64,000 nucleotides of DNA. Source: Ostrinia nubilalis. Its lineage: Eukaryota > Arthropoda > Insecta > Lepidoptera > Crambidae. Positions 23,520 through 33,751 of the stretch are shown piece by piece (position 1 is the first letter of the stretch; every line of letters starts with the position of its first letter). The stretch is taken from contig NC_087095.1 of NCBI RefSeq assembly GCF_963855985.1, positions 14,270,001 through 14,334,000 of the forward strand. Direction: 5' to 3'. Position numbers and translations under genes: made by a program. The notes under the pieces were generated by a model. The model worked only from the letters and a program-made list of their open reading frames with translations. It had not been told where the DNA came from and did not search any database.

Positions 23520-23561
<42 letters not shown>
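23359..23561 (+). mobile_element. RTE-type LINE 3' copy with (ATG)14 tail and target duplication
   Basis: It holds the conserved aggacgtccacccacaagg ... ttgggggaggcc ... gcagtggacgt segment followed by 14 ATG units (about 23520-23561). The direct repeats ATTCATTCACAA (23347-23358) and ATTCATACACAA (23562-23573) flank it, differing at one base: a 12-bp target duplication. The poly-M and poly-H frames around it are microsatellite artefacts. Confidence 0.85.
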
Positions 23562-23564
<3 letters not shown>

Positions 23565-23811
23565 CATACACAATAACTTACGGTTGGTTTTTCTATAATA
23601 AACAATGATCCAATATGACCTTTTAATTAACAAAGATGAATGATTGTTCCTTTTTTGTTTTGTTACAAACCTCGTGCTCTATCATGATCAACCGCTTAAT
23701 TGGTATTTTAATTTAAAACAATTAATAATTTAAGCCAATTTACGAGTAGATGGCAATTTTAGAATTATAGTCTGTAAAAATAAGCTTGCATTTAGACATT
23801 TATTTATACGA

Positions 23812-23870
23812 AGCCTTGAGCTAGTGGGTTAAATACCAAACGCCATATGAAAGTTCGAACTCCACTGAGA
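23812..23870 (+). mobile_element. tRNA-like SINE head
   Basis: A-box-like gagctagtgggttaaatac and B-box-like AAGTTCGAACTCC have tRNA-like spacing. No body or tail is recognisable. No cloverleaf with a matched acceptor stem, so not a tRNA gene. Confidence 0.4.
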
Positions 23871-24009
23871 AAATCAATGACGAGAGCTATTTTTTGACTC
23901 GTCTAAAATATCATTCGATTACTATTATGATAAACAAATTATTTACCTGATAATAATAATTATTATTATGTATGTTAACCTCTCTTGGTAAGCCAACTAA
24001 CTATGCTTG

Positions 24010-24115
24010 TGTTGGAGTTTACCACAATCCAGTGGTTGACGGGGTTCGAACTGGGATGACCTCAGACCAGCAGTCGGAATCTAAACCATACTGTTTTGAT
24101 TACCTCATTTCTATA
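24010..24115 (-). mobile_element. tRNA-like SINE fragment
   Basis: The minus strand carries a B-box-like AGTTCGAACCCCG then tcaaccactggattgtggt. A related piece with the same gtccagcggttgacgggg block lies at 41825-41920, supporting a common SINE family. Confidence 0.45.
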
Positions 24116-24609
24116 GATTGCTATACTAGTTGGCGACAAGTTTTATTTGTGACTGGCGGCCACCCGCGACTTCGTACGCGTGGATCTCGTTTTACCCCCT
24201 TCATCTATCTTACGCGGTTTAGATTTTTTCATACAAATGTTTTTTCCCGCTAACTCCCGTTCCCGTGGGAATTTTGCAATATACTGTTGTAACTAAGCTT
24301 TAAGTTTACTAAGGTACCTGCATGCCAAATTTCAAGCGTCTAACTTAAGCGGTTTAGATTTTTCATACAAAAGGATTTTCCCGCTAATTCCCGTTCCCGT
24401 GGGAATTCCTAAGTATAACCTGCTCAGGAGTATGAAGAATAATTGTACCAAGTTTCTATAAGGAACATACAGACAGACAGACAGACAGACAAAAATTTTA
24501 CTGATTGCATTTTTGGCATCAGTATCGATCACTTATCACCCCCTGATAGTTATTTTGAAAATATTCTTCATGTACAGAATTGACCTCTCTACAGATTTAC
24601 CTATTATAA

Positions 24610-25588
24610 CCTTTAACCGACGACGTGCGGTCTCACAGACCGCTCCGGTTTTTGAAATTTCTGGATTGAAATGTTCTACTTACTCCCGTGTCCCGAGCGT
24701 CTCAGTACCTTCGAGTTTAGTTGCCCATACGCGATTACAGGTAGTGGTTACATCGATAAGGGCAGTTTTGATAAGACATTTCGATTTAAAGTTCAACAGC
24801 GGTCTGTGGGACCGCACGTCGCAGACTACGTGACTTTTTTGTACCATACTAAAACATGCGTTTTTGTTTTAGACGACTCATTTTTTGTAAAATTGATGGA
24901 TCCTGGGCCACCACAACCTAGCAAAAGACATTTCCTAATGATATATTGATATTAGGACTTATTATTATGTAAAAGATGGTAGTCTGTAAAAAAATACCGC
25001 GAAACGGGTGGTAAAGCAAACAGTGACATCTATTCTAGGCTCTGACATGCCAATTCAGCCTGATGTCATTGCACCAGCTGCAAAAAGGACGTACATTTTA
25101 GTCCACCTAAATTGAAAACGAAATTATCTTACAGGTGTTACCTATGCATTCCGAAAATGCTTGGCATGCGGTAAAAAATAATGTCCTGATTGTGCCTAAT
25201 GTTTACCCTACGTCAAAATTTTTTTGTGCATGTGATGTACGTGTCATTTATTTTTATTTTATTAATTATGTTCACTATATTTAGGAAGGAGTAAAGTTTT
25301 TCTTGCTTTGATTAAAATTTACAAGTTATATAGGTATTATGGAGCTCTAGTGTAATTTCAATGAAATTAAGGGTCAAAAAAGTTTTAGCCATATTTAAAT
25401 AAATAATATACATTGATTCCTCACAAATTATACGTATGTTTATTTGTAATACTATAATGTTCTCAAAAAATATAAAACCAATATACTTTTATACAAAAAA
25501 TGATTACTTTTTGAGTAAACAGTATAGCGGTCCCACAGACCGCACGTCGCAGACGGCGTGACAAAAAAATCACGTCGTCGGTTAAAGG
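24610..25588. mobile_element. Second piggyBac-like element, 979 bp
   Basis: The terminal inverted repeats CCTTTAACCGACGACGTG are perfect over 18 bp. They are flanked by ATAA on both sides (24606-24609, 25589-25592), and the uninterrupted sister Helitron has a single ATAA there. Ends starting CCTT and the internal CGGTCYCACAGACCG palindromes resemble the element at 22029, which has a canonical TTAA duplication. ATAA is an unusual piggyBac target. TTAA also occurs inside each end, so alternative boundaries are possible. No intact transposase remains. Confidence 0.7.
25152..25202 (+). pseudogene. Possible remnant of a piggyBac C-terminal cysteine-rich domain
   Basis: One frame reads RKCLACGKK, stop, CPDCA, stop, C: a CxxC...CxxC...C pattern including CPDC, as in the C-terminal zinc-binding domain of many piggyBac transposases. 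Two stop codons interrupt it and the flanks do not align well, so this may be coincidence. Its position inside a piggyBac-like element supports it. Confidence 0.35.
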
Positions 25589-25599
25589 ATAAGTATAGA

Positions 25600-26035
25600 T
25601 ATATGTATCGTTATACGTAATTCAATATGAGAACTTCCCAATCAATTACTATAATAAGTTTCGCCACGAAAAGGGTAACTACACCGCTAACCGCTCCAAC
25701 AACGGAACCTTAACACTTTCAATACATCCAACTTTAGTCATTAACGGAAACTTATAGCTATTATTATTATACGAATATTACTTCACCGCGTCTTATCACG
25801 ATCCGAAATCCATTTCGCGGAACTTTTAATCGAATTTCAGTAACAATACGTCAAAGTGGCGAGTAATTTTCGGTATGGTTTGGAGTTGCGACGTTGTTGG
25901 GCGAAGTAGAAGTATGTATGCTCAGTTGTGTAGAAAAATGTCGTATACACGTGCCTACGGCGACGAACCATTCTAGCGACTGCTTTAAAATGTAGGTCTG
26001 TAAGAAAGCCGCCTGAAAGTGGAGGTTACGGTTGT
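25600..26035. other. Unassigned sequence
   Basis: No gene or element boundary seen. Several CG-containing patches (25790-25900, 25960) have the look of unique, perhaps regulatory, sequence, but nothing proves it. Confidence 0.35.
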
Positions 26036-26226
26036 TATAAAATTATCACTTCACGGGATTTATTGCAACAATTTCTATTTTAACGGTAAATAAAATATTT
26101 ACCCTCCCGACGTTTCGGCTCGGTTGCACGAGTCATGGTCGCGGGCAGACTGAAGAGCAATATCTATTTTATTTACCGTTAAAATAGATATTGTTGCAAT
26201 AAATCCCGTGAAGTGATAATTTTATA
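26036..26226. mobile_element. Foldback MITE, 191 bp
   Basis: The arms are inverted repeats of about 65-70 bp, opening TATAAAATTATCACTTCACG and closing with its complement. The loop contains gacgtttcggctcggttgca / cgagtcatggtcgcgggc. The TA at each end could be a mariner-type TA duplication, but it is also part of the palindrome. A transcript would form a long hairpin. Confidence 0.75.
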
Positions 26227-26414
26227 GTAAAAATGCAACATAATAGTTTAAAATGTTACGGTTGTTTTTTTAAAGCGTTTTATATTATTTTGATGTGACG
26301 TTGATTTATTTAAATTTCTTATCATTACGCTACCCTGATCCAATAGTTATAGAGTTAAACTCTCTTAATGAGGAGATTTTGTAACAGATTTCATTGAGTA
26401 GGTAATGTCAAAAT

Positions 26415-26692
26415 CGATCGATTGGTAGCGGCCTGCGTTCAATTCTTCCCTGCTACCTTTACGATGTCGGCGGTCCACCTTGTAGGTGGACGTCTCACGC
26501 TGCGTTTTCCGGTACGCGGCCTCCATTCCAGAACCTTGCTGCCCCATCGGCCGTCAGTTCTGCGTACTATGTGCCCTGCCCAGTGCCACTTCAGCTTGCT
26601 AATCCGTACCAATCGATCAACGTGAAAAGCATTGGGGGAGGCCTATGTTCAGCTGTGGACGTCCTATGGCTGAAATTATTATGATGATGATG
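26415..26692 (+). mobile_element. RTE-type LINE copy with twin-priming inversion
   Basis: The right part (26606-26692) is the normal 3' end on the + strand, ending in an ATTATG/ATG tail. The left part (26415-26605) is the adjoining upstream segment in reverse orientation. Both parts include the 12-mer taccaatcgatc, so the junction falls there. An 11-bp direct repeat, AATGTCAAAAT (26404-26414 and 26693-26703), flanks the whole, proving one insertion event. This is the structure predicted by twin priming in target-primed reverse transcription. Confidence 0.85.
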
Positions 26693-26954
26693 AATGTCAA
26701 AATGGTATATTCGTTACTACACTGACTCTAGGGCCGTAATTTCTGTAGCTAACCCACATCATCGATTCCTCCGCCTACCGTGGTCCGGAGCGGTCGTGCG
26801 CGGGACCTGTGCTTCTCTAATTCACAAAGTGTTGAAGTCTATTTTTCTGATTGGCTGTGAGTGCGAATTTCAATTCCTTGTTACTCTTGAGACGTTTAAG
26901 TTCAAAGACTCCTCCCTCTGGGCGGTCCTAGAGCTGGATGGTGATATTCTCTCG

Positions 26955-27035
26955 GCTTGGCTCTGACTGGGATTCGAACCGGCATCCGACGGCACCCGAG
27001 TCGCCGCGCTAACCACGAAACCAATCGAGCTTGAC
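26955..27035 (-). mobile_element. tRNA-like SINE head
   Basis: The minus strand has an A-box-like TGGTTAGCGCGG (near 27020) and a consensus B box GGTTCGAATCCC (near 26975), with a slightly long spacing. The best tRNA-like promoter in the window, but no matched acceptor stem is evident. It abuts the 5' region of the LINE. Confidence 0.5.
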
Positions 27036-27217
27036 GTCACGCGCCGAAACTACGCATAGTTCTACTTCATTGACTCCGGGGCCCCGTAGTCGTCTACGAC
27101 GTGCTACAACAACAGAGTGCTACGACATCACAGCGCTACGGATAAACAGTGCTTTGGCTGCTAAGAACATCGCTGCTACGAACAGATAAGCAAATTAACC
27201 CTTATTTCCTACTCATT

Positions 27218-28183
27218 ATGCACAAATTACAACGGACTCCACCGGCCTCGCCATTGCTGGCAACTTCACAATCTCAATCGGAGCCGGACTTAGCGACTTG
27301 TGAGGAAGTGGAAGGTACATCCAACGTAACTTCACGCACTAAACGCCCCAGAATGGACGCCTCGCCCCCGATTGCGGACTTTGGACGGCAGCCATTAGCA
27401 CGTCAAGACCTAGATGATTTTAAAAAAGACATAATGATGATGCTTAGCTCCTGGAGGTCGGAACAGGTGGCCTCCATGGCGAGGCTAACCGAGGACGTCG
27501 CTCACGTGAAAAAACAGTGCTCTGAAATCCATAAAACAAATTCAGAAATTGAATCCTCGATCTCTTCAATGAAGACACAGTTCGAAGATATCGAATGTAA
27601 AATCAAGAAATTGGACCTTGAGAAAAATGAAACCAAAGAACATATTGTCTCCTTGGGTAACCAACTGAACGAACTACAACAGCTGTCGAGATCTTCATCC
27701 ATTGAGATTCGCAATGTGCCTAACAAAGAAAAAGAAACGGAATTTGAACTTATTCAAATAATTCAAAAATTAGGCTCTATCTTGGATGTTAAGATTCAAG
27801 ACCAAGACATTCGAGACGTCTACCGCAGACCTGGGAAGCCTGGGACACCAAGATCGATAGTTGCCGAATTTACTTCCGTTCAAGTCAAGGACAACATCCT
27901 CAGTTCCGCTCGGCGATGGAATAAGAGCAGAAAAGGATCGGACAGACTTAACCATGGACAAATCAGAGGAAATGGTGACTTACAACCGATCTATGTGGAC
28001 GAGCACTTACCATTCTCTACCCGTAAATTGTTTTTTCAGGCCCGTGAATTTGCCAAGAAACATAATTATTCCTTTTGTTGGACATCACGGGGTCGAGTGC
28101 TCCTCCGCAAAGATCCAAGCTCTTCATATGTCCATATCAAAACTGAGAATTGTCTGCATGACTTGCTTAAGGATGATAATTAG
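27218..28183 (+). CDS. LINE ORF1 protein (coiled coil + FP-like C-terminal domain)
   Basis: Starting at the first ATG (27218) the frame encodes 321 residues without interruption; an in-frame non-ATG extension to 27149 is possible but unlikely. The N-terminus is Ser/Thr/Pro-rich with a basic SRTKRPRMDAS patch. Residues about 75-165 are charged heptad-like helix (LTEDVAHVKKQCSEI ... LGNQLNELQQL), a likely trimerising coiled coil. The rest, from IEIRNVP near 170 through DIRDVYRRPG, IYVDEHLPFSTRKLFFQARE and GRVLLRKD, resembles the FP-type domain (Pfam Baculo_FP) found in ORF1 proteins of many insect LINEs. No PHD or CCHC zinc finger is visible. Expected role: binding LINE RNA as a chaperone. The frame looks intact although the partner ORF2 is broken. 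Confidence 0.8.
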   Translation: MHKLQRTPPASPLLATSQSQSEPDLATCEEVEGTSNVTSRTKRPRMDASPPIADFGRQPLARQDLDDFKKDIMMMLSSWRSEQVASMARLTEDVAHVKKQCSEIHKTNSEIESSISSMKTQFEDIECKIKKLDLEKNETKEHIVSLGNQLNELQQLSRSSSIEIRNVPNKEKETEFELIQIIQKLGSILDVKIQDQDIRDVYRRPGKPGTPRSIVAEFTSVQVKDNILSSARRWNKSRKGSDRLNHGQIRGNGDLQPIYVDEHLPFSTRKLFFQAREFAKKHNYSFCWTSRGRVLLRKDPSSSYVHIKTENCLHDLLKDDN

Positions 28184-28534
28184 ATATACATTTTTATTTA
28201 GGACAATGTTAAGTAAAATATATCAAATTGTTAATAGTAAATACAGCCAAACAATTTCACGAAGTCACATTTCACACAAACTGCACACATACACAACATG
28301 CACACATTTTACACAAAATCCATCGCCTCAACTAGCCCCTACATATGTGATTACATTTGTTACTTATCAGATCATATTTTTTATAAACCAGCCGATGCTA
28401 ACCAACTTTTATAAATCAAGAAAATCAATAATCCCGACATTGAAGGAGATCGCTATAGTATACTATATCTTACTCACTCTAGTAGTAGGCACTATGCCTG
28501 CTGCTCTTTTTTATAACCCAGTTGACCAAAGAAA

Positions 28535-31500
28535 ATGGCCTCCATAGAAAACATTGTTACTGACATTGATAACATCAATGTCACTCAGCTATACTATTGC
28601 ACCCCTGAGAAATGTAAGGATTATATATCTACAGATGGCTCAAGACTCACAATAATCCACCTCAATATTAGAAGCATCGGTAAAAACTTCGACAACTTTT
28701 TGGCTACTATGACGACAACCACCTTAGATTATGATATAATTGAGAATGTTACTAGGTATGCAAAATCACTTGAAACCTATGTTACAGTTAGGCTTTTACA
28801 TTTACAAATACATTAGTTTTTATTTCATTCAAAAATACCCAGTAGTTATGATTTTATAGGCATTCAAAGTTCGCTTAAATATTGAGTCCCGCCGACGGTC
28901 ACGTGACCCCGCGTGACGTACATTCACAGTGTCCGCTCACTAGAAAACGGATATAAACATACTTAAATACATTTTTTTTTGTAAATACAAACTTATTATA
29001 CATATTAACACCCAGACCCATCACAGAAATTAAAATTGAACCAAACCCAAACTTGATGCGATTGTGTCGTTTTATTGCGAATTACCTTCCAGCTCCATCA
29101 TTAGACCCTGATTACTATAAACAATTAAAGTACTCATCAATACAAAACGAACGAGCCCAAACTCGATGGATTTAAGTCGTTTTATTATAGAGTTCCTATG
29201 GCCACCTTCCAGCTTCATCATCAGATCAGCTCCATGTCATCATAATATTGCATGGTCATCCAAATCACATGTGTTTGCGAAATTTCAGCTTAATCGGTAG
29301 CCTGGAAGTGGGTCTTAATTCAGCTTGCAAGATTCCACCCATACAAATATGAGCCAGTCACTGTAATATGACGTCACGCGCATAAAATGGCGGGCCGGCC
29401 GCCGCCCGCACTTTTAAAATTCAATATCTTGGAAACTAATTGACGTATCGAAATAATTCTTTCACGTGTATTTTTTATTTTTAACAGAGAATACAGAAAG
29501 CTAAAAAACAAAATTAGTGAACATTCTTCATTGTTTTGACGGAATGTTGGCTTCAACGTAATCCTTCTCTTCCGCACCTTGATGGCTACTCGGTTCACTC
29601 TTCCAGCAAGAATCCTATACAAAATGATGGCGTTGTTCTCTACATAAAAACTTCTATTAAGTGCTGTGTTACCGAACCTTTAATAATGGATGCAAATTCT
29701 TTGATATGTCAATTCGGAAGAACCTCCATCATAGCTATTTATCGTTCTCCTTCATATGACAAACTGGACAGATTTCTTAATAGTCTTGAAAATACTATAT
29801 AATCTACTTCTTCTGAGAATGTAATTATTATGGGAGATATTAATATTGATATTAAGCAAGGAAATGTACATCCCGATTCTGATGATTATTTGAATTTAAT
29901 GGCATCTTCAGGTCTCTTCCCAGCACATCTACTCCCTACTAGAGATGGTAACTGTTTAGACCATATAATGCTCAAAACTAAACTGACTTCCACAGTGGCT
30001 GTTATACAGACCGAGATCACCGATCATTACCCTATACTTCTGTCGCTTAATTTAAAAAATAACCCTAATGAACGGTCATCTAACACAAACTTTAATATTA
30101 ATTATGATCGTATTAAAACAGAACTTGACAATACTAACTTCGATCGCATACTTAGAGAAACCAATCCAGAAGTGGCTTCGACCAACCTTGTCTCATTAAT
30201 AAATGCAGTAGTTAACAAACACAAGGTTGCTAGATCCATCCCGAGAAAGTCTAAAATTACTAAACCCTGGATCACGCCGGGATTACTTCGCTGTATTCGC
30301 AACCGGGACTCAATGCATCAAAAATTACGAAAAGATCAAGAAAATGACATCTTAAAAACTACATACAATAGATATCGGAACTTTTGTAAATCTTTATTGA
30401 AAAAAGTAAAAATCTCTTATGAAAAAATCCAGTTTGAAAAGGCAAAAAATAATCCCAAACATTTATGGAACGTTGTCAAAACAATTACCCATACAAAGCG
30501 CTTACATAAATCGCCCGAAGAGTTGATTCAGTATGCTGGTGATACTAAGGCATCAATTGATCATGTGAATGAATTCTTTGTCAATGTTGGGAAAAAGTTG
30601 GCATCTAAATTCCCTGTTGCTTCTCTGCCACTAAACCCGAATCACATAAGCACAAAAAACACTTCGTTGAATTCCTTTATTATACTCCCTATCCATGAGT
30701 CAGAAGTGGAAAGACTGATTCTGAATCTCCGATCAGATTGTGCTGTTGGTTGGGATGACATCCCCGCTCGAGTGATCAAACAGTCCTGTCATCGCCTTGT
30801 AAGCCCACTAACCCACATTTTCAACCTGTGCATCTCCCAAGGAGTATTCCCTGCGGTTTTTAAGAGGGCTGTAGTCCACCCAATTCACAAGGGAGGTGAC
30901 AGAGACCTTGTCACAAACTACCGGCCTATCTCAGTCCTCACTGCCTTATCGAAGATTTTTGAGCGTTATCTGAACTCATCACTAAAAAACTACCTCCACT
31001 GCCATGGGATCTTATCAGATAACCAATTTGGATTTCGTAATGACAAATCGTCCGAAGATGCTGTGTTGAAATTAACGGAAACCCTTGTCACCAATGTAGA
31101 CAATAAAAGAAAATGCTATGGCATATTTCTAGACCTGTCAAAGGCTTTCGACACTGTTTCTGTTCCAATTCTTTTATCCAAACTCGAATCGATCGGTATC
31201 CGCGGCGTTCCTCTTGATATCTTTGCCAGCTACCTCTCCGACCGCACTCAGTGTGTGAAAATAGGGTCTTTAGTCAGTAAAGAAGAACGTATCTCTTACG
31301 GAGTCCCACAGGGTAGCATTCTGGGACCCACATTGTTCCTCATTTACATAAATGAGCTTTGTAACATGTCACTCAACAACTGCAGCATATTTACATATGC
31401 GGACGATACCGCTCTACTTGTTCATGGAGATTGCTGGTTAACGGCCAAAGCAAATGCTATAAATGCAATTCGTTCCGTAATGAAGTGGCTGGCCGATAAT

Positions 31501-32259
31501 CTTCTCACTCTTAATTTGACAAAAACGCAACTCATTCGCTTCGATATCGCCAGAGCTACAAATCATGACCCTGAATCGGACCGCTTGGTTGTCCATACTT
31601 GTCAGGACGATGATCAGAGTTCATGTGATTGTGCGCCTCTGGAGTCGGTAAAGAGCGTTAAATACCTGGGAGTTCATGTTGACGCGAGACTCGACTGGCA
31701 TGTTCAAATTAAAACTGTCAAGGAAAGAACTCGTAAACTTATTTACATTTTTAAGAATCTTAGAAACTCGGCCGATCTAAGTACACTTTTTACGGTATAT
31801 TTTGGATTATGCCAGTCGGTCATCTCTTATTGCATCCCTGTATGGGGTGGTGCCGATAAGACGGCTATGATAAAACTAGAGCGTGCTCAGCGCGCTGTTC
31901 TTAAGGTTATGACCAGAAAGCGACGAATATACCCAACCGCTGAACTGTATAACGAGTGTCAAGTTCTCACTGTCAGGCAACTTGCGGTCTTCCGTTCGGT
32001 CCTCCGCAAGCACATTTCGCTACCGTTTGACCCTCAAATTGCGACTAGGCGTAGAGGGGCAATGAGAGCTTGCCCTCTGACCAAATGTCGCACTGGTTGG
32101 GCTAAAAGACAATATAGTGCACTAAGTGCCAAATTATATAACAAACTTAATAACACCTTACATATATATTTATACAACAAATTTGAAGTTAAACGAATAG
32201 TCCTAAAGTTCCTTCTTACAATAAATTATAAAGAAACCGAAAGCTTGCTAAACAACTAA
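28535..32259 (+). pseudogene. LINE ORF2: APE-type endonuclease + reverse transcriptase, disrupted
   Basis: The frame opens at ATG 28535 (an in-frame stop lies 12 bases upstream). The endonuclease starts HLNIRSIGKNFDNF, then breaks at 28742 at a DNA transposon. It resumes in register at 29534 with LTECWL, followed by GVVLYIK, AIYRSPS, a stop at 29800-29802, then GDINIDI and TDHYPI, the conserved endonuclease blocks. Reverse transcriptase follows: NYRPISVL, LDLSKAFDTVS (motif A, about 31126), GVPQGSILGP (motif B), TYADDTALL (motif C, about 31393, catalytic Asp pair). The C-terminal domain ends NYKETESLLNN. The 809 codons from 29830 are uninterrupted. With the insert and one duplicated target removed, only the single stop separates this from an open frame of roughly 980 codons. 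Confidence 0.9.
28742..29529. mobile_element. Non-autonomous DNA transposon inside LINE ORF2, ~788 bp
   Basis: The imperfect terminal inverted repeats are GAGAATGTT-ACTA at the left and, as reverse complement of the right, GAAGAATGTTCACTA. The flanking direct repeat is ATT (or ATTG): 28739-28741/42 and 29530-29532/33. A 3-bp duplication would suit PIF/Harbinger and 4 bp other superfamilies; I cannot decide. It contains two related segments around 29030-29100 and 29150-29225 (ctcgatg...cgttttattata, ccttccagcttcatcat) and a CG-rich patch near 29380-29410. It carries no transposase. Confidence 0.75.
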
Positions 32260-32646
32260 CATAGGCGAAATCACATCTAACACACTCACATCCCACTATA
32301 CACATTCACTACACTCAACACTTACACTCCACATTACACACCCACAGCTCCTGTGCTCGTTTGCACCACAAACATAAATTTATTATTTTAGCTTATTAAG
32401 TACTTATTGTCCGTTAACCTTAATAATTGTAAACTTACTTTAAACTTCCTTTGATTCACTTAACTTACATTACTTTCTTCACCCTGGAGGAATCACTGTC
32501 ATCTAAGATACAGGTTTAATCCTAGTTTAGTTGGCAGGGACATACTTAAGATTAACACGATTGTCAATCGTAGTTTAAGTAATTAATACATTGTACAATA
32601 TTGTAAATCGTCATCTTCTTGGTTATTAAATAAATTATTATTATTA

Positions 32647-32925
32647 TGTTTGTACGCTTTGGAGCTCACGGGTCGAAAGTGGCCCGGTCCTTTATAAGGC
32701 TTGCGTGGGGATACAGATTATTATTATTATTATTAGGTATGTTTGTACGCTTTGGAGCTCACGGGTCAAAAGTGGCCCGGTCCTTTATAAGGCTTGCGTG
32801 GGGATACAGATCCAACACGTAGAGGCCGTTTTAAGCGCAAAATAATCGACAAAAGTGAAAGTGGTGCACATGCTGGATCTAGTCTCTGACTATATCATGG
32901 GATGTAGCCAGAGACCAGCCCCAGC
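32647..32925 (-). repeat. Tandemly duplicated retroposon tail
   Basis: A ~72-bp segment (tgtttgtacgctttggagct ... gcttgcgtggggatacagat) occurs at 32647-32718 and again at 32740-32811, separated by an ATT run. Read on the minus strand it ends in (TAA)n, so it looks like the 3' end of another retroposon lying tail-to-tail with the LINE. The second copy continues upstream to about 32925 (ctggctacatcccatgatat on the minus strand). Confidence 0.6.
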
Positions 32926-32929
32926 CTAT

Positions 32930-33425
32930 TATGATTATTATAAAATTAAATATATCACGATAATATTAAATCTTGAGACTAATTTTACCTTACTTTTATA
33001 ACTAGCTCTGTCTTGTCTTTAGATCTAATTGCGGCCTACGCCTTTTATCTTTATTCGGTGAAATAACATTTCGTAATGACGTCTGTGTCTGTTTATAATT
33101 ATTATATTGCTGTATAGCAACAGACGGCGTGTTTGCTTTGTTTTCCGTAATTGGTGGTTTCAGCATATTTTTTTTGTAAGGAAAACTTTCATTTAACCTT
33201 TCTTGACGATGTAATTTTTCACGTTAAAAATTTACTGCCATAAGTAGAATTTGAACTCTCTATATTTTGCTTGAAATTCCCGTAGTAACCAGTGCGAGCT
33301 ATTTTAAAATATTGCAAGCTCTTTTAAATGAGTAAATTGTGGGTAAACTTTCGCATTTTGCATATAATTTGAAAAAGTAGGTTTAATAAAATTTTATTTA
33401 ACAAGTACTAAAGTGAAACACACAC
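32930..33425. other. AT-rich sequence, nothing recognised
   Basis: No coding frame, terminal repeat or RNA gene supported. Confidence 0.4.
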
Positions 33426-33428
33426 ATA

Positions 33429-33740
33429 CGATCGACTCATTAAAAGCCAATTTATGGGACCATTTTTTACAGTTCTGTAATCAAGTGATAGTCGTGGATA
33501 AGTCCCTAAGTATTAAAAATCAGTCAGTTCTGGCGCAGTCGGGTAAAAAATCTGTCTATTCCGCAGAGGGCGATCGACTTATAATTGGTAGGTGTTTCAC
33601 AGCGTCTGAAAAACTCTAGTGTTAAAAAGGCATGTGAGAAAGTCCATTAAGTATTAAAAAAAGGCAAAACCTATTCCTGTCTATAAAAACTGTAACACCA
33701 GTATTCCGCAGAATGCGATCGACTCGTCAAAGTCAGTGCG
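33429..33740 (+). repeat. Weak tandem repeat, ~145-bp period
   Basis: The motif cgatcgactyrt recurs at 33429, 33571 and 33718. Between the second and third, the preceding tattccgcaga-tgcgatcgact is also shared. Units are diverged; about three remain. Confidence 0.45.
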
Positions 33741-33751
33741 CGTTCATAGAC

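Larger units (their letters stand above)
24153..25599 (-). mobile_element. Helitron-like element carrying a piggyBac-like insertion
   Basis: Outside the insertion the sequence follows the 13747-14299 copy closely: same gcggtttagatttttcat modules, short CAGA run at 24469-24489, and the 5' end TCTATACTTAT at 25589-25599. The 3' CTAG has mutated to CCAG on the minus strand. The sister copy shows the uninterrupted target ...attataagtatagat. Confidence 0.75.
27040..32646 (+). mobile_element. Nearly full-length two-ORF LINE (Jockey/CR1 group)
   Basis: The order is 5' UTR (start uncertain, about 27040), ORF1 (27218-28183), a 351-bp spacer, ORF2 (28535-32259, interrupted) and a 3' UTR ending ATTAAATAAATTATTATTATT. 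ORF1 supplies RNA binding; ORF2 supplies endonuclease and reverse transcriptase for target-primed insertion. Two lesions inactivate it: a 0.8-kb DNA transposon in the endonuclease and one stop codon at 29800-29802. The 5' boundary and target duplication could not be set. Confidence 0.85.

Noticed and set aside
23322..23633. Poly-Met and poly-His frames
   Set aside because: Artefacts of the (ATG)n tail of an RTE copy.
27861..28547. 228-codon frame overlapping LINE ORF1 and the spacer
   Set aside because: It is a shifted frame of ORF1 running into AT-rich spacer; composition is not protein-like and ORF1 has clear domains.
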